Below are positions 26,129 to 33,008 of a stretch of 38,473 nt of DNA, in pieces (the stretch's first letter is position 1; each line of letters starts with the position of its first letter). The stretch is from CAZCEC01 sp964497615 (GTDB lineage Bacteria; Chloroflexota; Anaerolineae; Anaerolineales; UBA6663): positions 1 through 38,473 of the forward strand of contig CAZCEC010000064.1 in assembly GCA_964497615.1 (NCBI GenBank), read 5' to 3'. Made by a program: the position numbers and the translations under genes. The notes below the pieces were generated by a model that was given only the letters and a program-made list of their open reading frames with translations, searched no databases and was not told where the DNA came from.

Positions 26129-27790
26129 TGGAGCCGGGGCGGCCCCCTTGCGCCGCTCCTCCTCCACCTGGTGATACACCGTCAGCCAGTCGGCCATCTC
26201 GTCCCGCTGGCGCGCGGCCTCGGTCGCCTTCTTCCGGCTGTTCTGCGCTTCGATCCGCCGGTACACGTCGTTCTGCACTCCCACTGGGTCGAACACACCC
26301 TCAAACCGGAACTCAGTGTTCGCCACCTGCGCCACCACCGTGCCGAAGTTCAGGGCGATGCCGATAAAGCCCGGCCGGTCATACTTCAGGCTCAGGATGT
26401 TCGCCAGCGGCGCGCTCTTCTTGGTCTCCGCCCCCAGCGGCTTCTTGGCGATGTCGAAGATCTGGTCGTCGGTGATCATGTAGATGTCGTTGCGCCAGTC
26501 CACGTATTCATACAGCCACCAGCCCGCCAGCGGGATAGTCACCGTCAGCCCCACCAGCAGCACCGCCGCGATGGGCAGGGTGATCAGAAAGCCCGCCGCC
26601 AGCAGGCTGGTGAGCACGATCACCGCCAGCAGCCCCAGCGTCGGCTTCCACGTCCGCCGCACCAGCATGAACCAGTGCTTGCGGTAGATGACCGAATTGC
26701 CCTGCTCGAACCGCACCTGTAGGCTGAAGATATTGGCCAATTGCTGTCCCAGCGGCACCGGCGGCTTGGGTGCGGGAGCCGCCGTTTGCGCGGCCGGCTT
26801 GCGCGGCGGCGCCACCCCGCGCGGGCCGCGGTCCAGCCGGTCCTTCAGCACGCCCCGCATCTGGTCGAGCTGCGATTCGCGCTCGCGCACCTTGGTCCGC
26901 TGCCAGTGCTCCTCGATGGCGGCTGCCAGGATGCCGGGGTTCGCCACCGCCTTCAGCATGATGGGCCCCGAGAACGTGCGCACCACGATGTCGCCCATGC
27001 GGAAGTAGCGCTGGATTGGATCGTCCGTCTGCACGTCCACCGACATGACCGACGCCAGCGGCGCCTCCACCCGGCTGTCGTAGATCACGACGATCTTCTC
27101 CAGGTGCACCAGCCGCTGGTTGGTCACGATGTAAAAGTCGTTGCCCCAGTCAATATACGTCCACAACAGCCACCCGGCGATCAGCACCTCCAGCGCCGCC
27201 CCCGCCCATGCAATCCACAGCATCTGGTACAGCACAGCCGCCCAGATCGCGCCCAGCGCGATCACCCCGCCCAGGAACAGCGGCGCCACCCAGGCCTGGA
27301 ACAGCAGCAGCCGGTGCTTGCGCGCGATCAGATACACCACTTCAGTGTCGCTCAGCCACTTGAAGGGATTGCGATGGAATAGCTCCAGGCTTTCGGCCGT
27401 CAGCAGCAGGTTGGGCCGGATGGCGGGGAACCGCTTGAGCAGCTTGTCGAAATCTTCCTTGCTCAGCCGCAGCAGCTCCACCTCGGTGAGTGCCTCGATG
27501 GTGGCCGAGCGCTTCCGCCCGTACAGCACCGCGTTCTCGCCGAAGAAGTCGCCCGGCACCAGCACCGCCACCTGCTTGGCGGCGCCGCGCACCTTGCGCA
27601 GCACCTTCACCTGCCCCCGGTCAATGATGTAGAACGCCTCCCCGACCGCCCCCTCCTCGAAGATGACCTCCCCCGCCGGGTGCCGCTCAACATCGAGCTC
27701 CTTGGCCACCTCGATGATCTGTTCATCGCTCAGGCCCCGGAACAAGTGAATCGGCTTTAGCCGCCCCAGGTAAATGGACGGATCGTCCAT
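26126..27790 (-). CDS. Cyclic-nucleotide-binding protein fused to two membrane PH-like modules
   Basis: 554 aa. An N-terminal cyclic-nucleotide-binding domain (about 10-125) has the phosphate cassette FGENAVLYGRKRSATI, with Glu and Arg positioned for cNMP binding. After it come two similar modules. Each has a pair of membrane helices followed by a PH-like (bPH2-type) beta domain that begins with a matching motif: YIDWGNDFYIVTNQRLVHLE in the first and YVDWRNDIYMITDDQIFDIA in the second. The linker between them is Pro/Ala-rich. The C-terminus is helical and charged. Such a layout suggests a membrane protein gated by a nucleotide second messenger; the output is unknown. TGC-TAGAAT lies 7 nt before ATG 27790. 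Confidence 0.85.
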   Translation of the reverse strand: MDDPSIYLGRLKPIHLFRGLSDEQIIEVAKELDVERHPAGEVIFEEGAVGEAFYIIDRGQVKVLRKVRGAAKQVAVLVPGDFFGENAVLYGRKRSATIEALTEVELLRLSKEDFDKLLKRFPAIRPNLLLTAESLELFHRNPFKWLSDTEVVYLIARKHRLLLFQAWVAPLFLGGVIALGAIWAAVLYQMLWIAWAGAALEVLIAGWLLWTYIDWGNDFYIVTNQRLVHLEKIVVIYDSRVEAPLASVMSVDVQTDDPIQRYFRMGDIVVRTFSGPIMLKAVANPGILAAAIEEHWQRTKVRERESQLDQMRGVLKDRLDRGPRGVAPPRKPAAQTAAPAPKPPVPLGQQLANIFSLQVRFEQGNSVIYRKHWFMLVRRTWKPTLGLLAVIVLTSLLAAGFLITLPIAAVLLVGLTVTIPLAGWWLYEYVDWRNDIYMITDDQIFDIAKKPLGAETKKSAPLANILSLKYDRPGFIGIALNFGTVVAQVANTEFRFEGVFDPVGVQNDVYRRIEAQNSRKKATEAARQRDEMADWLTVYHQVEEERRKGAAPAP

Positions 27791-27797
27791 AAGCCCG

Positions 27798-27806
27798 ATT
27801 CTAGCA
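27798..27806 (-). promoter_or_regulatory. Extended -10 element just before the cNMP/PH gene
   Basis: TGC-TAGAAT on the minus strand ends 7 nt before ATG 27790, with no ribosome site between. Leaderless transcription is likely. Confidence 0.5.
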
Positions 27807-28008
27807 CTAACTGAGCTTTAACCGCGCAGGCGCACCCATTCCGCGCCCGGTCGTCCGCCCCATCCCAGGCGCGGTTCCGTCAACCCCGCCTGCGCCCACA
27901 ATCAAATCCACAACCGAAAACTCACGCGCGATGACGAGCCCGCGAGCCCGGCAGACGTAGGAGCGCGCCTGCCCTGGAACGGGGTTGCACGCGCGATTAA
28001 CCGCCTTG

Positions 28009-28329
28009 CTAACGAAAGAAGAGCAGATCAACCAAAAACTCCAGGCTTCGCGCGTTCAATTCGGGCGAATACTCAACTCTTCCCTGAAGAGTTCCCTGTT
28101 CAACTTGCAGCCTTTTGTAGCGCCGCCAGCTCAGGAATATCAATAGCGGCGCGATGACGAAGACCATTAGCACGAACACACCGGCGAGGAGCAGAACTGG
28201 CCAACTGGTGTTGCCATCCAAAAACGCCAATATCGCGATCGTAAATGCCGTTACCAGCACGGCCAGGACCGAAGTGACTAAGAGCGTGGTAGAACAGGTT
28301 GCCAGTCTACGTTTCACCGCACTATGCAT
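28009..28329 (-). CDS. Small two-helix membrane protein, unknown
   Basis: 106 aa, not recognised. Two hydrophobic helices (LLVTSVLAVLVTAFTIAILA and VLLLAGVFVLMVFVIAPLLI) are separated by a short polar turn (FLDGNTSW). A charged cytoplasmic C-terminus follows (SWRRYKRLQVEQGTLQGRVE). No catalytic motif. The base composition here is less GC-rich than the housekeeping genes around it, which together with the neighbouring toxin-antitoxin genes suggests an acquired segment. No convincing ribosome site before ATG 28329. The 218 bp downstream, up to the cNMP/PH gene, hold nothing else I can name apart from that gene's -10 element. Confidence 0.55.
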   Translation of the reverse strand: MHSAVKRRLATCSTTLLVTSVLAVLVTAFTIAILAFLDGNTSWPVLLLAGVFVLMVFVIAPLLIFLSWRRYKRLQVEQGTLQGRVEYSPELNARSLEFLVDLLFFR

Positions 28330-28403
28330 TCGATGAGTTCCAGGGTCATGTGTTGGTACACGGCATCAGGCGGGTATCACTTTCGCAGTCTGGAATGCTA
28401 CTT

Positions 28404-28808
28404 CTAGGCCATTCTGCTGTCTGGGTGCAAAACGTGCGGGTATGCCATGATCTGTGCGTCGAGGGTGACCAGCGGGCAGTTGTAGACGCGCGCCGTTGCG
28501 ACAATCAGTTGATCGGCGGGGTCGCGGTGAAAGCCACCTGGCAAGGAAGTAGACTCCACGACAATTCGCGGAGTGAGGCTCAAGAGCTGAATCCCGGGAT
28601 ATGCGAGTGCCTGGCCCATCCAATCCTCGACAGGCTTGGGTAGAACGAGCCGCTTGAGTTCAACCAGCTTTGCTACTTCCCAACACGAAATGATGCTAAT
28701 GCCCAGGCCGGCCGCTTCATTCACCTCGATGTATGCACGCAGCGGCTCTGAAAGGCGGGCGTCGCCATGCACCCACCATACCCACACGTGCGTGTCCAAC
28801 AAGATCAC
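28404..28808 (-). CDS. VapC-family PIN-domain toxin
   Basis: Type II toxin RNase, 134 aa. The start is LLDTHVWVWWVHGD with catalytic Asp (D5), then ISIISCWEVAKLVELKRLVL with the conserved Glu. The acidic cluster HRDPADQLIVATA and PLVTLDAQI near the end complete the PIN site. The LDTHVWLWW-type start places it in the VapC subgroup common in cyanobacteria and Chloroflexota. GTG 28808 is preferred: it shares GTGA with the antitoxin stop (4-bp overlap), exactly as in the second module at 30107-30756. A TTG 15 nt upstream is possible. Probable target: tRNA or rRNA, by family. Confidence 0.88.
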   Translation of the reverse strand: MILLDTHVWVWWVHGDARLSEPLRAYIEVNEAAGLGISIISCWEVAKLVELKRLVLPKPVEDWMGQALAYPGIQLLSLTPRIVVESTSLPGGFHRDPADQLIVATARVYNCPLVTLDAQIMAYPHVLHPDSRMA

Positions 28809-29020
28809 CGGAGCGCGCTCCAATCATCGTCCGCGGCCGGCGCGAATGGATCGTGATAGACGATGGGTTGACCGCGCAGTGGGTAGCGTTCGCCTGGGGT
28901 TGTTTGCGCGCCTTGTACCAGGATGATGACCTCCACGCTCGCCCCGGCCTGCAGGGGCAGGTCGTTGAGCGTCAGTAGGCCATCGTGCTCAATTGTGGCT
29001 TCGCGGCGATAGGCTTCCAT
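28805..29020 (-). CDS. Antitoxin of the VapC module
   Basis: 71-aa protein directly upstream of and overlapping the PIN toxin. The first half is beta-rich (REATIEHDGLLTLNDLPLQA, GASVEVIILVQ), like small AbrB- or DUF104-type antitoxins. The second half is extended and rich in Pro, Asp and Trp (YPLRGQPIVYHDPFAP, DDDWSALR), typical of a toxin-wrapping tail. The ATG at 29020 is chosen because GGAGGT precedes it; an ATG at 29035 overlaps that ribosome site. TATAAT lies at 29055-29060. Confidence 0.75.
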   Translation of the reverse strand: MEAYRREATIEHDGLLTLNDLPLQAGASVEVIILVQGAQTTPGERYPLRGQPIVYHDPFAPAADDDWSALR

Positions 29021-29054
29021 TGACCCTACCTCCATTACATCCTATCCAGGCTCA

Positions 29055-29060
29055 ATTATA
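29055..29060 (-). promoter_or_regulatory. -10 element for the first toxin-antitoxin module
   Basis: Perfect TATAAT on the minus strand, 34 bp before the antitoxin start, placed at the very end of the peroxiredoxin gene. No -35 match. Confidence 0.4.
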
Positions 29061-29634
29061 CTGCCGTGCCTGCCGCTTGGTTGAGCCACTCCACCACCTC
29101 CTCCGCATTCCCATCCGGCGGAAACACCGGATAGAACACCTTCTCCACCACGCCCTCCCGCACGATCAGCGTCAGCCGCTTGATCAGCCGCAGCCCCGCC
29201 GCCTCGAACGTCGGCAGCCGCAGCGCCCCCGCGAACGCCAGCCCCTCATCGCTCAACAACTCATACGGCAGGTGCAGCCGCTCGGCAGCTTCGCGCTGAT
29301 CCTCGCTCGACTGCGCGCTCAGGCCAAACACCTGCGCGCCCAGCGCCTCCAACTCGCGGTAGTGGTCCCGAAACGCGCACGCTTGCGGCGTGCAGCCCCG
29401 CGCCCCCGGAATCTCGTTCCAGCCGGGGGGCGGGTCTTCATCCGGTTTTCCCGTGCGCGGATAGCAATAAACCACCACCCGGCCCGGCAGCGCCGCGAGA
29501 TCCACCCGGCGGCCGGCCGTCGACGTCAGTGCAACCGCCGGCAGCCGCATCCCAGGCAAGTGCGCGCAGGCGCCGTCGTCCACCGGCACCGGCAAATCAG
29601 GCGGCAGAGCGTGAAGGTCATCCGAGCGAGCCAT
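29056..29634 (-). CDS. Peroxiredoxin (BCP/AhpC-TSA family)
   Basis: Thiol peroxidase reducing H2O2 or organic peroxides, 192 aa. The thioredoxin fold starts about residue 30 (LPAVALTSTAGRRVDLAALP, VVVYCYPRTGKPDED). The active-site segment is PGARGCTPQACAFRDHYREL, with peroxidatic Cys81 and a second Cys86 five residues later. The usual FTPxCT pattern is modified to the PGxxGCTPQAC subtype. Then VFGLSAQSSEDQREAAERLH and LPYELLSDEGLAFAGALRLP. ATG 29634 fits the family start and lies 7 bp after the GNAT gene stop, so the two are co-transcribed. Confidence 0.9.
   Translation of the reverse strand: MARSDDLHALPPDLPVPVDDGACAHLPGMRLPAVALTSTAGRRVDLAALPGRVVVYCYPRTGKPDEDPPPGWNEIPGARGCTPQACAFRDHYRELEALGAQVFGLSAQSSEDQREAAERLHLPYELLSDEGLAFAGALRLPTFEAAGLRLIKRLTLIVREGVVEKVFYPVFPPDGNAEEVVEWLNQAAGTAV
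29581..29607. repeat. 27-bp imperfect direct repeat, copy 1 (inside the peroxiredoxin gene)
   Basis: Matches 30830-30856 at 24 of 27 positions (CACCGGCACCG...ATCAGGCGGCAG). In this copy it encodes part of the peroxiredoxin N-terminus (LPPDLPVPV). Confidence 0.75.
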
Positions 29635-29641
29635 TGTCAAT

Positions 29642-30079
29642 TCAAAGGCGTTTCCGAAAAAACACCTCGCCAACCCCATTCCCATTGATTCCGGCGATGA
29701 AGCCGCACTCTTCGAAACCCATATGCCGATGCCAGGCCTGCGGCTCGGGCTCATCGGCCTGCGAGGAACTGTAAAGCGTTGCGTGACCTTGGGCGCGCAA
29801 GTGGGCCTCCTGGTGAGCCAGCAGGGCTCGCCCCACGCCCTGGCGGCGTTGTTCAGGCGACACAAAGATGAGGGCGATATAGGGCACGCTGGACCACAGA
29901 TACTCCAGCCGCAGATAGCCCGCCGGTTGGCCGCGGACTTCGGCGACTAGCACTTCGTGCGCTTCAATCTTCCGCAGCACAATCTCGGGCGGATTGTGCC
30001 CGTCTTGCTGCGTAAACGCGAGGTCGGCTGGGGTGGCCGGGCGCACAGTGATATTGCTGCCGGTTGACACTGGACTCAT
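29642..30079 (-). CDS. GNAT-family N-acetyltransferase
   Basis: 145-aa acetyl-CoA-dependent acetyltransferase. Visible features: N-terminal beta strand ITVRPATPADLAF, the core strand EVLVAEVRGQPAGYLRLEYL, the acetyl-CoA loop of motif A (VSPEQRRQGVGRALLAHQEA, the Q/RxxGxG/A type). Motif B has TLYSSSQADEPEPQAWHRHM and GFEECGFI. Substrate unknown. ATG 30079 is chosen for the purine-rich GAGGGTGGGG upstream. It sits between a VapC toxin and the peroxiredoxin; GNAT genes near toxin-antitoxin loci can themselves be toxins, but here no dedicated antitoxin is seen, so a metabolic or resistance role is equally likely. Confidence 0.88.
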   Translation of the reverse strand: MSPVSTGSNITVRPATPADLAFTQQDGHNPPEIVLRKIEAHEVLVAEVRGQPAGYLRLEYLWSSVPYIALIFVSPEQRRQGVGRALLAHQEAHLRAQGHATLYSSSQADEPEPQAWHRHMGFEECGFIAGINGNGVGEVFFRKRL

Positions 30080-30106
30080 CCCCACCCTCACAAGCCAAGC
30101 GGAAGC

Positions 30107-30517
30107 TCAGGCCGCGCCGCCAGCAAACCTCGCCAACGACACCGCCACCTGCGGGAACGCCCTCAGCACCTGCCTGTCCCCCGTCACCAGCGGCACGCCC
30201 AGGTCTTGCGCCACGGCCACAAACTCACAGTCATAGGCCGAGCAGCCGCTGCTCGCGGCCAATTGCAGCACCTGGCGGGAGTCCACCCCATATTCCCGGC
30301 CCGCCATCAGGTCAAGCGCCGCGTCCATGATCTGCTGGCTGGCAGCCAGGGACAGGCCCCCTCGGCGCGCCTGTAGCGCCAACACGTTGCGCAGTTCACT
30401 GCGCCACAGCAACGGCGCGGCCCATTCCGGGTCCCGCCGCAGTGCCTGCTCCGCCAGCGCCGAGTGTTCGCTCTCCAGGAACAGATAGCCGATCAGGTTG
30501 GTATCCGCGACGATCAC
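30107..30517 (-). CDS. PIN-domain toxin (VapC/FitB type)
   Basis: Type II toxin RNase, 136 aa. PIN catalytic residues: D5 (VADTNLIGYLF), E41 (WRSELRNVL), D96 (SAYDCEFVA) and D114 (VTGDRQVL). All four acidic positions are intact, so the nuclease should be active. It starts with GTG 30517, sharing GTGA with the stop of the upstream ribbon-helix-helix antitoxin (4-bp overlap), so translation is coupled. The GNAT gene follows 27 bp downstream. Confidence 0.92.
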   Translation of the reverse strand: MIVADTNLIGYLFLESEHSALAEQALRRDPEWAAPLLWRSELRNVLALQARRGGLSLAASQQIMDAALDLMAGREYGVDSRQVLQLAASSGCSAYDCEFVAVAQDLGVPLVTGDRQVLRAFPQVAVSLARFAGGAA

Positions 30518-30756
30518 GGCCGCCCCGACCGCTTGGCGGCGTTGAAGGCGGCCTCGCTGATCGGCTGCCCGCGGGTGTGCCGCCGCAAACGGCGGGCGCG
30601 CGCCAACACCGCCTCGGCCTCCACCCTGGGTGCGCTCACGCCCTGCTCGATCAGGGTAATGATTTCACTGTTCAGGCTCCGCCGGTTGGCGGCGGCCGAC
30701 TGCTTAAGCCGGTCGTACAATTCAGCGGGGATGTTCTTGACGGTGATAGACGGCAT
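30514..30756 (-). CDS. Ribbon-helix-helix antitoxin (VapB/FitA type)
   Basis: 80-aa antitoxin and autorepressor. The N-terminal strand-helix-helix SITVKNIPAELYDRLKQSAA, ANRRSLNSEIITLIEQGV is the FitA/Arc-type DNA-binding fold; the C-terminal 35 residues are a basic, toxin-binding tail (RARRLRRHTRGQPISEAAFN). ATG 30756 is supported by a GGAG-like site. A strong promoter and a 23-bp perfect palindrome lie directly upstream and are the expected operator for toxin-antitoxin autoregulation. Confidence 0.92.
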   Translation of the reverse strand: MPSITVKNIPAELYDRLKQSAAANRRSLNSEIITLIEQGVSAPRVEAEAVLARARRLRRHTRGQPISEAAFNAAKRSGRP

Positions 30757-30768
30757 ACCCTGGCTCCC

Positions 30769-30791
30769 AATGGTTCCAATTTGGAACCATT
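30769..30791 (-). promoter_or_regulatory. 23-bp perfect palindromic operator of the toxin-antitoxin operon
   Basis: Arms AATGGTTCCAA / TTGGAACCATT (11 bp each) around one central base. It overlaps the 3' part of the -10 and the transcription start, 13 bp before the antitoxin ATG. Expected binding site for the RHH antitoxin. Confidence 0.75.
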
Positions 30792-30817
30792 ATGATACCG
30801 CCCCGCTTGCTCGTCAA
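30789..30817 (-). promoter_or_regulatory. Sigma-70 promoter of the toxin-antitoxin operon
   Basis: TTGACG (30812-30817), 17-bp spacer, CATAAT (30789-30794) on the minus strand; leader about 25 nt. Confidence 0.7.
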
Positions 30818-30829
30818 GCACTCAGCGTG

Positions 30830-30856
30830 CACCGGCACCGTTAGATCAGGCGGCAG
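30830..30856. repeat. 27-bp imperfect direct repeat, copy 2
   Basis: Non-coding copy of the sequence at 29581-29607 (24 of 27 identical), just upstream of the toxin-antitoxin promoter. Read on the minus strand it would encode LPPDLTVPV, like the peroxiredoxin N-terminus. Confidence 0.75.
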
Positions 30857-30916
30857 TATTCGCCGCAAACTCCCCTTCCCTTGAGCGCTCGCAGAGCGCC
30901 GGGATGGGGCCGGGGG

Positions 30917-31942
30917 TTAGGTCGCCAGGCTCACCTCCACCGCGAACGGCGCCTCCGCGTGCGTGAAGTAGCGCAGCACCTCGTTCTCCACCTTCACCGT
31001 CAGCCCCAGCGCCCATCCCCGCGCCGCGAACTGCTCCACCAGCGCCCCCGCCTCCCTCGCCCGCGGGATGGCCCCCAGGATCTGCCCGCCCTCGCCCCGC
31101 TCCCGCAGCAGCCGCGCAAACACGTCCTCGCCCTCCACCGGCTGCACCAGCACCACCTGCGTCTGCTTCAGCGTGATGAAGGCCAGCCGCGCCCGCGACT
31201 TCGCGCCCGTGTCCAGGTCCGTCAGCGGCACCTCCGCCTGCGGGATTGGCCCCGTCTGGAACTTCTGCCAATGCGGCAAGGTCGCGTCCAGGTCGGCCAC
31301 GATCACATACAGCTTGCGGATGTCCGTGATCAGGCTGTCCTCGGGCAGCTTGTCGAACGCCAGGTGGTCGCCCACCCACGTGCCCGGCTGCGCCAGCCGC
31401 AGGCTCATCCGCGGCGACAGCCCCAGCGGAAACTCCACCACCTCGATGGAAGTCTTTAGCGTCTCGGCCGTGTCGGTGTAACCGAAATGCGTGGACACCG
31501 TGCTCGCCAGCATGCTCGGCACCGGCGGCACCGGCACCGGGCCCACCTCCACCCCCACGTTCGTGCGCGCCTCCTGCGCCAGTGGAAAGCCCAGCGCCTC
31601 CAGCTTGCGCGCCGCGCTCGCGTAGCTGGCGCTCCCGCGGTCCATCACAAAATGCTGCAAGCCCGCCCGCTGCCGCCGATCGAGATACTCCTGATACAGC
31701 GACTGCCCGCTGTTCGGCTGGATGATCTCCAACTGCATATTGCCCACCCACGTCAGCGCCAGCGACATGGTGAACTTTTCGGCCTGGCCGCGCAGCGTCG
31801 TGTTCAGCAGGTGCGGCGGCTTAAACCCCCACACCTTGAACGCCCCCAGCCCCAGCGCCTGCCGCACCTGCGCAATCGCCGGCCGCAGGTCCGGCGCAAT
31901 GATGGCGACTTGCTGGATATCATTCAGGAAGTTAGTAGTCAT
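30917..31942 (-). CDS. Large VOC-superfamily protein (two glyoxalase-like halves)
   Basis: 341 aa. The N-terminal half starts like methylmalonyl-CoA epimerase/glyoxalase_4 proteins: DIQQVAIIAPDLRPAIAQVR, then MQLEIIQPNSGQSLYQEYLD and LQHFVMDRGSASYASAARKL. The C-terminal half repeats the fold: DIRKLYVIVADLDATLPHWQ, LAFITLKQTQVVLVQPVEGE, and FARLLRERGEGGQILGAIPR. The Gln and Glu in LEIIQP and VLVQPVEGE are candidates for metal ligands. Substrate unknown. ATG 31942 is preferred; TATAAT lies 6 nt upstream with no ribosome site, suggesting a leaderless message. Divergent from the uracil-DNA glycosylase gene. Confidence 0.82.
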   Translation of the reverse strand: MTTNFLNDIQQVAIIAPDLRPAIAQVRQALGLGAFKVWGFKPPHLLNTTLRGQAEKFTMSLALTWVGNMQLEIIQPNSGQSLYQEYLDRRQRAGLQHFVMDRGSASYASAARKLEALGFPLAQEARTNVGVEVGPVPVPPVPSMLASTVSTHFGYTDTAETLKTSIEVVEFPLGLSPRMSLRLAQPGTWVGDHLAFDKLPEDSLITDIRKLYVIVADLDATLPHWQKFQTGPIPQAEVPLTDLDTGAKSRARLAFITLKQTQVVLVQPVEGEDVFARLLRERGEGGQILGAIPRAREAGALVEQFAARGWALGLTVKVENEVLRYFTHAEAPFAVEVSLAT

Positions 31943-31948
31943 GCCGCG

Positions 31949-31954
31949 ATTATA
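31949..31954 (-). promoter_or_regulatory. -10 element immediately before the large VOC gene
   Basis: TATAAT on the minus strand ends 6 nt before ATG 31942. Confidence 0.5.
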
Positions 31955-32139
31955 AGCGCACTGCCGCATGAGCGTGTGCGCTCAACCAGACCCATTCCCG
32001 GATGACGTAGAGCCGCCCAGGCGACAATCCCGCCACCGGCGCCGCACCGCCCGCGATGACAGCCATCCTTTCGCCTTTCTCCGCGCTCTCGGCGCACTCC
32101 GCGGTGAGAAACGCACCCCCTCGACCCCGCGCACTACCC

Positions 32140-32166
32140 ATTCGTGCAATTCGTGTAATTCGTGGC
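32140..32166. repeat. Tandem repeat, period 9
   Basis: ATTCGTGCA, ATTCGTGTA, ATTCGTGGC, partly overlapping the candidate -10 of the glycosylase gene. Confidence 0.7.
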
Positions 32167-32171
32167 AGAAT
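32163..32171 (+). promoter_or_regulatory. Extended -10 element immediately before the glycosylase gene
   Basis: TGG-CAGAAT ends 7 nt before ATG 32179; no ribosome site. Weaker hexamer than the others. Confidence 0.4.
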
Positions 32172-32178
32172 CTTCCCC

Positions 32179-32856
32179 ATGCTGCCTCGCCTCGAAGCCG
32201 CCATCATCGCCTGCCACCGCTGCCCCCGCCTCATCGCCTACTGCGCCCGCGTCGCCGCCCACAAGCGCCGCATGTACCAGTCCGACACCTACTGGGGCCG
32301 CCCCGTCCCCGGCTGGGGCGACCCCGCCGCCCGCGTCCTGCTGGTCGGCCTCGCCCCCGCCGCCCACGGCGCCAACCGCACCGGCCGCATGTTCACCGGT
32401 GACGGCTCCGGCGACTTCCTCCTCCCCGCCCTCCACCGCGCCGGCTTCGCCACCCAGCCCTCCTCCACTCACCTGGGCGATGGCCTCGAACTGCGCGACC
32501 TCTACATGACCGCCGCCGCCCACTGCGCCCCACCCGCCAACAAGCCCACCCGCCAGGAACTGCTCAACTGCCGCCCGCACCTCGTCCAGCACCTCACCCT
32601 CCTCCCTCGCCTGCGCGTCATCCTCGCCCTCGGCAAGATCGGCTTCGACGCCGTGCTCGCCGCCCTGACCGAGCGCGGTCTCGCCCTCCCCCGCCCGCGC
32701 CCCGCCTTTGGCCATGGCGCCCATCACCTCCTCGGCCCCTACCACCTCATCGCCAGCTATCACCCCAGCCGCCAAAACACCAACACCGGCCGCCTCACCC
32801 CCGCCATGCTCGACGCCGTGCTGCAACAAGTGCGGGCCACCGCCGAAGGAGGATGA
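32179..32856 (+). CDS. Family 5 uracil-DNA glycosylase (UdgB type)
   Basis: Iron-sulfur DNA glycosylase that removes uracil, and in this family also hypoxanthine or other deaminated bases, 225 aa. Probable [4Fe-4S] ligands: C12 and C15 (ACHRCPRL), C116 (AAHCAPPANKP) and C131 (LLNCRP). Motif A is GLAPAAHGANRTG (57-69), the UDGb hallmark lacking the family-1 Asp, followed by FTGDGSGDFL. Motif B is SYHPSRQNTNTGRLT with H195. ATG 32179 gives the family N-terminus; the frame continues upstream only through intergenic repeats. Confidence 0.93.
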   Translation: MLPRLEAAIIACHRCPRLIAYCARVAAHKRRMYQSDTYWGRPVPGWGDPAARVLLVGLAPAAHGANRTGRMFTGDGSGDFLLPALHRAGFATQPSSTHLGDGLELRDLYMTAAAHCAPPANKPTRQELLNCRPHLVQHLTLLPRLRVILALGKIGFDAVLAALTERGLALPRPRPAFGHGAHHLLGPYHLIASYHPSRQNTNTGRLTPAMLDAVLQQVRATAEGG

Positions 32857-32990
32857 AGCCCTCAACCGCCACCCGCTCACGTACACACCTTCCACCTACA
32901 CACCCTTCGCCCACACGCCCACACCCCCCGCTGTACTCAGCGGCTCACACGCTCACACGCCCACACTCACATCTTTTCCCCGAACTGGCG

Positions 32991-32999
32991 TGCTATAAT
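32991..32999 (+). promoter_or_regulatory. Extended -10 element just before ftsK
   Basis: TGC-TATAAT, a consensus extended -10, ends 9 nt before GTG 33009. No ribosome site lies in the gap. Confidence 0.6.
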
Positions 33000-33008
33000 C
33001 CTCTCAGC

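Noticed and set aside
31950..32234. Minus-strand frame reading ITRIARMG...FLTAECAESAE
   Set aside because: This translation is the usual product of dispersed intergenic repeats, not a conserved protein; it also overlaps the glycosylase start.
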